DNA of 64,000 nucleotides from Xanthocytophaga agilis. Lineage in GTDB: Bacteria > Bacteroidota > Bacteroidia > Cytophagales > 172606-1. The notes beneath the pieces were generated by a model. That model was given only the letters and a program-made list of their open reading frames with translations. It made no database searches and had not been told where the DNA came from. Shown here one piece after another: positions 17,249 to 25,744 of this stretch. The stretch's first letter is position 1; each line of letters starts with the position of its first letter. The translations under genes were made by a program, and so were the position numbers. The stretch is from positions 186,001 to 250,000 of the forward strand of contig NZ_JASJOU010000010.1 of the NCBI RefSeq assembly GCF_030068605.1, written 5' to 3'.

Positions 17249-18421
17249 TTAGTTGGCACCAGGATATAATAAAGGCAATGTAACAGAAAACTCCAAGCCA
17301 TTATCAACAACTAAAGGCTCTGGTTGATCTAACATCCGATACTTGGTAATAATTGTACTAAGTCCTACCTGATTTGACAAAACACGAGTCTGTTTGCGTT
17401 GCAGGTTATTCTTAACAATCAATTGTGCTTGCTGGTTGGTTTCTAATTTGATAATTAATCGTTTATCATGTAAAATCACATTGTGTTTAACTGCATTTTC
17501 AACCAATAGTTGCAAGGTCAAAGGAGGAATTTGATAGAAGGTGTAATCTTCATGAATATTAATAATCAGATCCAATCCATTCCCATGCCGAATTTTTAAC
17601 AGATGGTAATAGGATCGAATAAAATCCAGTTCAGAAGAAAGAGTGGTAAGATCGTGATCATTAGCTCTTAGCAGGTAACGGTAAACCTGGCTTAACTCAT
17701 TCAGAAAATGTTCAGCTTGTTGTGGATCTTCTTCTATAAGAGTAGAAAGAGAATTTAAACTATTAAATAAGAAATGAGGATTTACACGGCTTTTTAACGC
17801 TTCCAACTGATTATGCAGACTGATCTTTTTTAATTCTTCATTCTCCTGCTCTGCCAGATAAAGTCGTTTGGTATCTCCACTTGCCTGTCGAATAAAAAAC
17901 CACAGTTCATATACGATAAATAGCAGAATAAATGAGAAAGCCCCTAACAAAAAATCGATCTTATAAATATTGAGAGATAACGTTTTGTGATTAAGGCCAA
18001 TATGAGTCGTTTGTCCGGGAGATTCAAAAAAACCTTTTAATGTCCCATATTTGACTATATACTTACTTATTCCTGCAACCCAACTTATAAGTGCCACACT
18101 CACCGTACCTGACAGGGCAGTAACCAGAATCCTTTGAAGAAGCTGTTTGCCTGAAGAAAATTTTCGTCTGAAATAAATGATTAGGAAGCGGGAGGCCTCC
18201 CAGGAAAGTGTAATACTTCCCAAAAGAATCAAAACCCGAAGGAGCGTAATGAGATTCCACTCTTCAACATAATTAACCTCAATTACGGCATTAAGAATAA
18301 ACACCAGCAAAACTCCAACAATCCGGAGCCAGTTATCATTCAATCTATTCTTATTCACAAGGCTGATGGTTTTACAGATCAACAAACTGTTAAAATTACA
18401 CAAGCAGTAATGAAAAATCAA
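17249..18421 (-). CDS. LytS-type sensor histidine kinase (His_kinase family)
   Basis: The N-terminal ~175 residues hold about four membrane segments. A short coiled linker (LAEQENEELKKISLHNQLEALK, given here in two parts by position) leads to the His_kinase motif RVNPHFLFNSLNSL, whose histidine is the phosphorylation site, then a HATPase domain with LLVENAVKHN. This is the LytS/YpdA type that normally pairs with a LytTR response regulator, often the next gene. No regulator is next to it here, so it is an orphan. The start is uncertain: TTG at 18421 gives 390 residues, and a GTG at 18358 is an alternative; there is no early ATG. Confidence 0.88.
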   Translation of the reverse strand: MIFHYCLCNFNSLLICKTISLVNKNRLNDNWLRIVGVLLVFILNAVIEVNYVEEWNLITLLRVLILLGSITLSWEASRFLIIYFRRKFSSGKQLLQRILVTALSGTVSVALISWVAGISKYIVKYGTLKGFFESPGQTTHIGLNHKTLSLNIYKIDFLLGAFSFILLFIVYELWFFIRQASGDTKRLYLAEQENEELKKISLHNQLEALKSRVNPHFLFNSLNSLSTLIEEDPQQAEHFLNELSQVYRYLLRANDHDLTTLSSELDFIRSYYHLLKIRHGNGLDLIINIHEDYTFYQIPPLTLQLLVENAVKHNVILHDKRLIIKLETNQQAQLIVKNNLQRKQTRVLSNQVGLSTIITKYRMLDQPEPLVVDNGLEFSVTLPLLYPGAN

Positions 18422-18531
18422 AGAACTTAGATTACGAGTGGTTATTCTTTTGGTTAACAGGTATTTACAATTTACTTTTGGTAAAAATGCTCACATTATC
18501 AACATAAAATAAATCACTGGATAGGAAAAAT

Positions 18532-18558
18532 AAAGCCTCTCAATAATTGAGAGGCTTT
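18532..18558 (-). terminator. Terminator of fbaA
   Basis: AAAGCCTCTCAA (18532-18543) and TTGAGAGGCTTT (18547-18558) form a perfect 12-bp stem with a 3-base loop. On the minus strand it is followed by ATTTTTCC. It starts 8 bases past the fbaA stop codon. Confidence 0.9.
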
Positions 18559-18566
18559 GTAAAATA

Positions 18567-19640
18567 TTACAGTCTGTTTATTGCATTCAAATCTTCAAAA
18601 GCAACCTTCAAACGTTTGATCATAGATTCTTCTGCTTTGCGCAGCCATACACGTGGATCGTAGTATTTTTTATTTGGAGAATCTGGTCCTTCAGGATTAC
18701 CCAACTGACCTTGCAGATAGGCTTTCTTATCTTCATAATAATTTTTAACACCTTCCCAAGTGGACCATTGCATATCAGTGTCGATGTTCATTTTAATCGC
18801 ACCATATTTAATAGCTTCCCGAATTTCTTCTCTGGATGATCCTGAACCTCCGTGGAAAACAAAGTTAACAGGATTAGGGCCAGTCTTGAATTTCTCCTGA
18901 ATGTAATCCTGAGAGTTTTTCAGAATGATTGGAGATAATTTAACGTTACCTGGTTTGTATACACCATGCACATTACCAAAAGCAGCAGCAATGGTAAAAC
19001 GATGACTTACTTTAGAGAGCTCTTCATAGGCATAAGATACCTCAGCTGGTTGTGTATACAATTTTGAGCTATCTACATCTGAATTGTCAACGCCATCTTC
19101 TTCACCACCTGTAACACCCAATTCAATCTCCAGTGTCATGCCTATTTTTGACATACGTTCCAGATATTTCACGCAAATCTCAATATTCTCATGTAATGGT
19201 TCTTCTGAAAGATCAATCATGTGTGAGCTAAACAATGGCTTACCATGTTGTGCAAAGAATTTTTCGCCTGCATCTAACAATCCATCAATCCATGGGAGTA
19301 ATTTTTTAGCAGCATGATCTGTATGTAATATTACAGGAATGCCATACAGTTCTGCCATTTGATGCACATGTAATGCTCCAGAGATAGCACCTGCTATAGT
19401 AGCCTGTTGTTTATCGTTAGGTACACTTTTACCTGCATAAAACTGAGCTCCACCATTTGAAAACTGTATAATAACAGGAGAGTTTACAGCTTTTGCTGTC
19501 TCTAATACTGCATTAACAGAGTTTGTACCTACTACATTGACAGCAGGAAGAGCAAAATCATTTTCATTTGCATACCGAAAAAGTTCGGTAACCTGCTCAC
19601 CAGTTACAACACCAGGAGCTATAGTTAGTGTGTTATTCAT
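18567..19640 (-). CDS. fbaA: Class II fructose-bisphosphate aldolase
   Basis: A zinc enzyme of glycolysis and gluconeogenesis that splits fructose-1,6-bisphosphate into the two triose phosphates. The protein is 357 residues, typical of the long class II (FbaA) type. Visible signatures are ILHTDHAAKKLLPWIDGLL (zinc and catalytic region), LEIELGVTGGEEDGVDN (the long-type insertion), NVHGVYKPGNVKL, FVFHGGSGSS and MNIDTDMQWSTW. The ATG start and terminator are clear. It is transcribed divergently from the lipoprotein gene at 19849. Confidence 0.97.
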   Translation of the reverse strand: MNNTLTIAPGVVTGEQVTELFRYANENDFALPAVNVVGTNSVNAVLETAKAVNSPVIIQFSNGGAQFYAGKSVPNDKQQATIAGAISGALHVHQMAELYGIPVILHTDHAAKKLLPWIDGLLDAGEKFFAQHGKPLFSSHMIDLSEEPLHENIEICVKYLERMSKIGMTLEIELGVTGGEEDGVDNSDVDSSKLYTQPAEVSYAYEELSKVSHRFTIAAAFGNVHGVYKPGNVKLSPIILKNSQDYIQEKFKTGPNPVNFVFHGGSGSSREEIREAIKYGAIKMNIDTDMQWSTWEGVKNYYEDKKAYLQGQLGNPEGPDSPNKKYYDPRVWLRKAEESMIKRLKVAFEDLNAINRL

Positions 19641-19738
19641 TATTTGTATATTTTAAAGGTATTATTTGACGAATTCCAGAAAAAAACTTTTCCTCTGCAA
19701 ATCAGGGCCAAAATATCCGCATTTTTTCGATAAGTCCC

Positions 19739-19747
19739 TACTTTTGC
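19739..19747 (+). promoter_or_regulatory. Possible -7 promoter element upstream of the DUF6452 gene (distal)
   Basis: TACTTTTGC matches TAnnTTTGC. It lies about 100 bases before the ATG at 19849, and a second match lies nearer. Confidence 0.3.
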
Positions 19748-19814
19748 GGAACAATTCTTGTTGAGAAATTATACCTACATCCTACTCAATGTATCTATAA
19801 TAGAAACAGTTTAT

Positions 19815-19823
19815 TATTTTTGC
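19815..19823 (+). promoter_or_regulatory. Possible -7 promoter element upstream of the DUF6452 gene (proximal)
   Basis: TATTTTTGC matches TAnnTTTGC and lies 25 bases before the ATG at 19849, a sensible leader length for this phylum. Confidence 0.4.
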
Positions 19824-19848
19824 CAGATCCTTCTTGACTTCTGTCTAC

Positions 19849-20424
19849 ATGTTTTATATACAACTTAAACGCTTTCTTTTTTTAGGAATCCTGTTTTGTG
19901 GGTTTCTTAGTGCCTGCACAGAGTCAGAATGTACTGTCAGTACGGATCCTCGTTTGCGCATCCGCTTTCTGGTGCGAGTTGCAAGAGTTTCAAACGGAAC
20001 AACTACCTATACTCAGAAAGATACAACTATACGGATTATTAGTGTAACTGGTATAGGCAACCCTTCTGCCTATCCGGTAAGTCAGATTGATACAATAACC
20101 CCGACAGGAAATATTGTCGCGTCTTTGTCACAGATAGCAGATAGTATCTCATTAGTAATCAAATGGGATACGGCACGTCTTGCAGCAAATCAGAATGAAA
20201 CATCTGTTTTTACAGATACACTAAAAATTAAGTATAAGCCACAACCCTATTTTGTCTCAGAAGGATGTGGTTTTAATTACAAATACACAGGCATAGATAT
20301 CACCAAAGAAACTTTTACCAGTTCTGCATCCCAACAGATCAGAACTGTTACAGTCGCCAACTCAACTGCTGATGAAACTTTACAACCCAATATTAATATC
20401 GTTTTTAACCATCGTACTGAGTAG
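19849..20424 (+). CDS. DUF6452-like lipoprotein
   Basis: From the ATG at 19849 the protein is 191 residues. It has a lipoprotein signal ending in LSAC, with C23 as the lipidated cysteine, and only three further cysteines or so in a beta-rich domain. It resembles the DUF6452 family of Bacteroidota, which has no known function. Its reading frame overlaps the next gene by 53 bases, and the same pair (DUF6452 then DUF6048) is common in the phylum, so the two probably act together at the outer membrane. A TTG at 19834 is a less likely start. Confidence 0.8.
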   Translation: MFYIQLKRFLFLGILFCGFLSACTESECTVSTDPRLRIRFLVRVARVSNGTTTYTQKDTTIRIISVTGIGNPSAYPVSQIDTITPTGNIVASLSQIADSISLVIKWDTARLAANQNETSVFTDTLKIKYKPQPYFVSEGCGFNYKYTGIDITKETFTSSASQQIRTVTVANSTADETLQPNINIVFNHRTE

Positions 20425-21133
20425 TTACCTTACTGCACTTTATACCCCTGCTTACTCACAAAAATCCGCTTCTGATACCATATTATCCAATGGTTTACGT
20501 ATAGGGTTTGATTTAGGCAGGATAGCAAACTTTTACATGAAAGATCAGAAGAACTTTTCATTAGAAGGAAGTGCAGATATAGGGTATCAGCGTTGGTTAG
20601 GAGTAGCTGAGTTAGGCTATGCCAATATTAAAAGTAGCAAAGACCAAGTATATGACTATAATAGTAATGGCGTTTACGGTCGTGTAGGTGTCGAAAGAAA
20701 CTTATTAAAGGGTGGGGATGATGTAGTATTCTGGGGACTTAGATATGGTATAAGTCAAATGACTTACTCTTATGGCTACTATAATGTTATTGATACGATC
20801 TGGGGTGGTTCAAGTGGTAGTATTCCTAAAACCTCTGCAACTCAGCATTGGGGAGAACTCGTTGGAGGTATCAAAGGATTGGTATGGAAAAACTTTTATC
20901 TGGGTTTTACATTACGTTTTCGTTTCAAAATCAGCGGAAGCTATAATGCGGATCTGGGTCCGATAATTGTTCCTGGTTATGGTGCAGCAGATAAGTCTAC
21001 AGCATTTGGAGCCAATTATTATGTCTCGTATCGGATTCCTTTCAAAAAACCGGCAACATTCCCTAAAAAGAAGAAGGTCAAAAAAGATAAAAAAGCTGCT
21101 CCTGTATTACCAGCAACTCCTCCAAAAAAGTAA
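20372..21133 (+). CDS. DUF6048-like outer-membrane barrel protein
   Basis: The protein is 253 residues. A signal peptide (hydrophobic 8-24, ending TPAYSQ) is followed by alternating strands such as GLRIGFDLGRIANFY, GVYGRVGVERNLL and NYYVSYRIPF, which suggests a small outer-membrane beta-barrel. The C-terminal ~30 residues are an unusual lysine/proline/alanine-rich tail. The family match is DUF6048, of unknown function. Its ATG lies inside the preceding lipoprotein gene (53-base overlap), so translation may be coupled. Confidence 0.8.
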   Translation: MKLYNPILISFLTIVLSSYLTALYTPAYSQKSASDTILSNGLRIGFDLGRIANFYMKDQKNFSLEGSADIGYQRWLGVAELGYANIKSSKDQVYDYNSNGVYGRVGVERNLLKGGDDVVFWGLRYGISQMTYSYGYYNVIDTIWGGSSGSIPKTSATQHWGELVGGIKGLVWKNFYLGFTLRFRFKISGSYNADLGPIIVPGYGAADKSTAFGANYYVSYRIPFKKPATFPKKKKVKKDKKAAPVLPATPPKK

Positions 21134-21204
21134 TAATTTATTTGTAAAAGTCTTTTCCATTTGCCAGGTGTCAAATAGTATTGTAAAAGACACACAATAT
21201 TGCC

Positions 21205-22386
21205 ATGTATACTCATCGCCAGCAGCTATTTCTTGATCATGTAGCTCAAACATCAGAATTTCCACTATTACTTGAAATAGAAAAAGCAGAAGGGATTTAT
21301 ATGTACTCTCCAGAAGGAAAGCAATATATAGATCTCATCTCAGGAATTGGGGTAAGTAATGTAGGACATCGGCATCCAAAGGTAATTGCAGCTATTCATG
21401 CACAATTGGAGAAACATATGCACCTGATGGTGTATGGAGAATTTGTACAATCATCACAAGTGCTCCTTGCGGATGCATTAGTAAAGACATTACCTGAACC
21501 GTTGAAAAGTGCATACTTTACTAATTCAGGTGCGGAAGCTATAGAAGGTGCAATGAAGTTAGCCAAACGTTATACAGGACGACATGAAATAGTTTCCTGC
21601 TTTAACTCCTATCATGGATCTACACAGGGGGCCTTATCCTTATCCAGTGCAGAATCTTTCAAACAAGCCTATCGTCCTTTATTACCAGGAATAGATCATA
21701 TTCAGTATAATACTCTATCTGATCTTACGAAAATAACGCATAAAACAGCTGCGGTTATTATTGAAACTATTCAAGGGGAAGCAGGGATTCGTATTGCAGA
21801 GGATACCTATTTTAAGTCACTTCGCCAGCGATGTAATGAAACAGGCACACTCCTTATTCTGGATGAAATACAGACAGGCTTTGGACGTACAGGCACTTTC
21901 TGGGGATTTGAACAATATAATGTAGTTCCTGATATTGTTGTATGTGCCAAAGGCATGGGAGGAGGAATGCCGATTGGTGCATTTATTTCATCCAAAGAAA
22001 TAATGTTCGCATTAGCTAACAATCCTATCCTTGGACATCTCACTACCTTTGGCGGACATCCGGTGAGCTGTGCCGCAGCACTGGCTACATTACAAGTGAT
22101 TGAGCAAGATAACCTATTGGAAAGTATTGCAAAGAAGGAACAACTCTTCAAACAATTACTTATCCATCATAAAATCCGCAGTATTCGCAGCAAAGGACTA
22201 ATGATAGCTGTTGAGTTTGAATCGTTTGAAGTCTTAAAACCTATTATTGATAAGGCAATCCAGAACGGAGTTATCACAGATTGGTTTTTACATTGCGATA
22301 ATTCTATGCGCATAGCCCCCCCTCTTACCATTACAGAAGAACAAATTGAACAAGCATGTATGATTATATTAGATTGTATAGAGTAA
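21205..22386 (+). CDS. Class III aminotransferase (PLP-dependent, acetylornithine/ornithine type)
   Basis: The protein is 393 residues, matching class III aminotransferases. Visible signatures are FTNSGAEAIEGAMKLAKRYTGR, CFNSYHGSTQGALSLS, LLILDEIQTGFGRTGTFWGFE (the aspartate that contacts the PLP ring) and VCAKGMGGGMPIGAFI, where the lysine binds PLP. The closest relatives are acetylornithine and 4-aminobutyrate aminotransferases, but no arginine genes are nearby, so the substrate is left open. The start is ATG; there is a 71-base gap from the DUF6048 gene. Confidence 0.9.
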   Translation: MYTHRQQLFLDHVAQTSEFPLLLEIEKAEGIYMYSPEGKQYIDLISGIGVSNVGHRHPKVIAAIHAQLEKHMHLMVYGEFVQSSQVLLADALVKTLPEPLKSAYFTNSGAEAIEGAMKLAKRYTGRHEIVSCFNSYHGSTQGALSLSSAESFKQAYRPLLPGIDHIQYNTLSDLTKITHKTAAVIIETIQGEAGIRIAEDTYFKSLRQRCNETGTLLILDEIQTGFGRTGTFWGFEQYNVVPDIVVCAKGMGGGMPIGAFISSKEIMFALANNPILGHLTTFGGHPVSCAAALATLQVIEQDNLLESIAKKEQLFKQLLIHHKIRSIRSKGLMIAVEFESFEVLKPIIDKAIQNGVITDWFLHCDNSMRIAPPLTITEEQIEQACMIILDCIE

Positions 22387-22402
22387 TAGTATAATACTAT
22401 TA
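22384..22402. terminator. AT-rich palindrome over two converging stop codons
   Basis: TAATAGTAT (22384-22392), one base, then ATACTATTA (22394-22402). It covers the ends of the aminotransferase gene and the converging membrane glycosyltransferase gene. It is short and AT-only in its stem, so a terminator role is weakly supported. Confidence 0.3.
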
Positions 22403-23821
22403 CACACTATTATACTTTGCTTTTTCTTTATTCAGGAACTTGGCCTTGAAGATAAATAAGGTATGAATAGCAATTAATAACATAAAAGGATCTGCATAAT
22501 AGCGCCATCTATGATCCACAAAGAAAATAATAGAGAAAAGAAGAGTAACTATAACTACAAGAAAAGGCATTACCTGTGTGAGTATTTCATAGCCAAATCG
22601 GGATCTTATCAAGTTGTATGAATAGATGAATAATCCTATAAAAAATAAAGCGTGTATTAACCCTGTAAAGGTCATAGCAAGATTAACCTCTTTAGGATGT
22701 AAATAGTTATCGGGCAAAAAGAAGATTGCGATCTTTCGTAATGAAAGTTCTATTTCCTTGGTTGGATTAGTAGCTATCCAATCCAAAGCAATTTTTTTCC
22801 GAGCCTGTGCTTCCTGGTATTCATTTAACTCAGCAATGTTGGGTATCTGTCGTACTACATAAGCATCCCAGGAAGTACCTACACCAGAATTACCTAACCA
22901 CGATCCTCTTGCATATTCATTATGTCCCAGTAATAAATTAAAGCCTGCCTGATTAGAGATAAAGATTTTACCAAATAAAGCGTAGTTTTTATAGAATATA
23001 GGAATCTGAACTATAATCATTAACAGCCAAGTCCCTATGACTAGATAAAGAAAAACTTTATTGCTAAAATAAAACCTTATTTTCTTTCTTTTACTTAAAG
23101 CGGATAGGATTACTATTCCTCCTAATCCATAAAAAATAAGGGTTGTATGAGGACGAATCAACGTCGCAAATGAGGCCAACACACATGTCCCAATCAGTAG
23201 ACGCAATGATGGGTCTTCCTGGAAATTTATATATCTATAATAAACTCCAACAACTATAATAACAATTGGTAATGCAATGTTTTCATAGCATGTCATAGAA
23301 CCTACATAATACAAAACAACAGGATGTAAGCCATATACAATTGTAGTAAGGCTGGCCAGCTTTTCATTTTGCAGGAATAAACTAGCTATTCTATGAAATG
23401 AATATACAGATGCTCCAAAAAATAGAATAGAAATTATCTGTATCATAGCAGCATATGCCTTAAAATAGGGATCTGCAGGAGTCAATTCTATATTTTTATG
23501 ATAAGCAACAGTATAAGCTCTCTGGCAAATAATATGTATAAATATTGGAAAACTGGTTCTCCATGCTGTTATCTGTTTATCTTTGCGGGCATAGTACCCC
23601 TTATTAGCTGCAAACCCATACCCATCGTTATAATTTTTAGCTATAGTTGCGATGTCTATCTCATCTGGATTTACATTAAGGGAATATTGAAATGGATATT
23701 CCGCAAAAGGAGAGTTAGGTCCTGACTGATTACAATCACTAAAAATTATTACCAGACATTTAAGTAAAACAAGGCAAATACAAATCTTCGTGATATCACT
23801 TTTTGGAATTATATCCTTCAT
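22400..23821 (-). CDS. Polytopic membrane protein, glycosyltransferase 39/ArnT-like
   Basis: From the ATG at 23821 the protein is 473 residues with roughly ten to twelve membrane segments and a large loop after the first one (residues ~35-100), the layout of GT-C enzymes that use polyprenyl-phosphate sugars. An early acidic pair (NPDEIDIATIAKNY) lies in that first loop, where such enzymes keep their catalytic aspartate. Its start overlaps the end of the GT2 gene before it by 26 bases, so it is the last gene of a three-gene glycosyltransferase unit. The exact donor and acceptor are unknown. Confidence 0.75.
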   Translation of the reverse strand: MKDIIPKSDITKICICLVLLKCLVIIFSDCNQSGPNSPFAEYPFQYSLNVNPDEIDIATIAKNYNDGYGFAANKGYYARKDKQITAWRTSFPIFIHIICQRAYTVAYHKNIELTPADPYFKAYAAMIQIISILFFGASVYSFHRIASLFLQNEKLASLTTIVYGLHPVVLYYVGSMTCYENIALPIVIIVVGVYYRYINFQEDPSLRLLIGTCVLASFATLIRPHTTLIFYGLGGIVILSALSKRKKIRFYFSNKVFLYLVIGTWLLMIIVQIPIFYKNYALFGKIFISNQAGFNLLLGHNEYARGSWLGNSGVGTSWDAYVVRQIPNIAELNEYQEAQARKKIALDWIATNPTKEIELSLRKIAIFFLPDNYLHPKEVNLAMTFTGLIHALFFIGLFIYSYNLIRSRFGYEILTQVMPFLVVIVTLLFSIIFFVDHRWRYYADPFMLLIAIHTLFIFKAKFLNKEKAKYNSV

Positions 23822-24713
23822 AAATAGCAACGGCAAGGAGAATATTTACAATTCTGAAATGTATTGAATCAAAAGCTGGTTTATTGGGAAGTATTCTAAC
23901 AACAAATTGAAGTAAAGGAGAAGAAAAGGATAATACATTCAAAATTATTTTTTTGGTAAAAGAATAATAAATAGCGACTTCCTGATAACCCAATCCTACA
24001 GCTACTTTTCGGGTAGCTCCTCCCCTTCTGCGTCTATCCAACCATGCATTGAGATCCAGACGATCTGATTCGTTATGAAATAATCTGCTTTTTGGATAAA
24101 TATAAAATATAAAACCTAAAGCCTGAAGTCTTTTTGCAAATTCATAATCTTCAAAGCCTGCATGAGGAAATATCTCATTGTATCCTCCAGACTCTTCAAA
24201 ATCTTTCTTAGTCATGGAAAGATACTGGCTTGTTATTCCATGAGTCACAAAAATTTCTTCATCATTCCAGTCATTGCCACGATTCCAACCTTTTAACGAA
24301 GTAAATCCATAATGAATTAAGTATCGGCCAAAAGATGTTTGGGCGATCCGGGCACTTCTCTCTGGCGGATAAATCCAGTTCAGATTAATACAGCAACGTT
24401 GATATTTCTGATGCAGACCGAGTGTTGTTTGTATATCTTCTGCTTGTATAAGCATATCATCATCAATAAAAAGCAACAACTCTCCTATAGCATTCTTTGC
24501 ACCAAAATTGCGTGCAGATGCCACTCCTGCCTTAGGATTACGCAAAACAGTTACTACATTGGTTAAGGCATCAGGTAAAATAAGAGGCTTTTCTGAGTCA
24601 TTTACTACAAGAATTTCATTGTCGACTTTTTTCACTGCTCTGACAACAGCAGTCAGTGTTTCAATCACAAGCTGTGGCCGATCTTTTGTTGGTATAATTA
24701 TACTGAGTTTCAA
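23796..24713 (-). CDS. Glycosyltransferase family 2
   Basis: The protein is 305 residues. It begins MKLSIIIPTKDRPQLVIETL, a GT2 N-terminus, followed by the donor-site acidic motif FIDDDML and, near 180, HAGFEDYEFAKRL (the ED motif). A C-terminal hydrophobic stretch may contact the membrane. The start codon is TTG at 24713 and overlaps the TGA stop of the preceding GT2 gene as TTGA, which makes the start convincing. It lies in the minus-strand glycan unit 25711 to 22400. Confidence 0.88.
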   Translation of the reverse strand: MKLSIIIPTKDRPQLVIETLTAVVRAVKKVDNEILVVNDSEKPLILPDALTNVVTVLRNPKAGVASARNFGAKNAIGELLLFIDDDMLIQAEDIQTTLGLHQKYQRCCINLNWIYPPERSARIAQTSFGRYLIHYGFTSLKGWNRGNDWNDEEIFVTHGITSQYLSMTKKDFEESGGYNEIFPHAGFEDYEFAKRLQALGFIFYIYPKSRLFHNESDRLDLNAWLDRRRRGGATRKVAVGLGYQEVAIYYSFTKKIILNVLSFSSPLLQFVVRILPNKPAFDSIHFRIVNILLAVAIYEGYNSKK

Positions 24714-25711
24714 GACGAACGAAGTTTACGAATCAGAGATAAAAAAGTAGCGAACGGTTCAGTTGTACGAAGTTTCAGTTTGCGCAGGAGTACCCTTTCA
24801 GTATCTGTTAGTAATTGATGATTTACATTGGACAACAATAGTCTGGCTTTCGCATTACTGAATCCAGCATATGACTCATCGGCCCTAAATAAAAGATAAT
24901 ACTGCAAGGCTTGTTTTACAAGTTCGGCGCTATAGTTGTCTACAATCTGAATCTGAAAATCTTTCTTAACCGAAAAACATTTCTCTATTAGCTCCTTCTC
25001 ATCTGTAAATCCAAATTGATTGGCGAGAGCATAAAAAAAAGAATCATGTTCTATCTGAAAGGCGGCATTTTGTGAGACAGTTTTTGAATTCTGATGAAGA
25101 CGAAAATTGACCAACACATCTGATATTTGAACAATGCCCTTTAATCCATAACTAAATAAATACTTGATCCACCAATCCCGATCCATCAGATAATGCAGGC
25201 GAGTATCCAGCAGCCCTATATGCCGAATTACATCGTGTCTGAAAAAGGTTTCTGGCTGATCCATTCTGGCCCACCCTATTGTCTTCGCAAGATTGTTACT
25301 ATATACATCTACTCCTTTTGTATAATGACGGGTAAATCCAGAATCATCAAATACTCTACCTTGCCCACTAAGCACCAACGTATCAGGATTCATAAAAGCT
25401 ACACCTACTTTTTGTAAGGTATCAGGCTGATAGTAATCGTCAGAATTCAACCAATTCACAACCTCTCCTGTTGCTTTCTGCAGACCCTTATTTATTGCAT
25501 CACTTTGCCCGTTATCTTTTTCGCTAATCCAGAAAGCAAGGTGCTTCTCATATTTTTTAATAATTTTGACAGAGTTGTCTGTACTGCCACCATCAATGAT
25601 AATATATTCAAGCTTAGGATAGCCCTGACTTAAAACAGATTCTATAGTCTGTTCAAGGTAATTGCCTTGATTATAGGATGGTGTAATAATACTGATAGAC
25701 GGAAGTGACAA
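24710..25711 (-). CDS. Glycosyltransferase family 2
   Basis: The protein is 333 residues. It starts MSLPSISIITPSYNQGNYLE, with IIDGGSTDNSVKII and NWLNSDDYYQPDTL (the donor-binding DxD-like site), typical of GT2 enzymes of exopolysaccharide or O-antigen clusters. The first gene of a three-gene minus-strand unit; it ends with a 4-base TTGA overlap to the next GT2. The start is TTG at 25711 with no credible in-frame ATG. Only 33 bases separate it from the divergent GT61 gene. Confidence 0.88.
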   Translation of the reverse strand: MSLPSISIITPSYNQGNYLEQTIESVLSQGYPKLEYIIIDGGSTDNSVKIIKKYEKHLAFWISEKDNGQSDAINKGLQKATGEVVNWLNSDDYYQPDTLQKVGVAFMNPDTLVLSGQGRVFDDSGFTRHYTKGVDVYSNNLAKTIGWARMDQPETFFRHDVIRHIGLLDTRLHYLMDRDWWIKYLFSYGLKGIVQISDVLVNFRLHQNSKTVSQNAAFQIEHDSFFYALANQFGFTDEKELIEKCFSVKKDFQIQIVDNYSAELVKQALQYYLLFRADESYAGFSNAKARLLLSNVNHQLLTDTERVLLRKLKLRTTEPFATFLSLIRKLRSS

Positions 25712-25744
25712 CGTATTTGAAGATAAAATTTAAAGTTTTGAGAC

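Noticed and set aside
23796-23836. Earlier start (23836) of the membrane glycosyltransferase
   Set aside because: The ATG at 23821 directly precedes the conserved-looking N-terminus; the extra residues add nothing.
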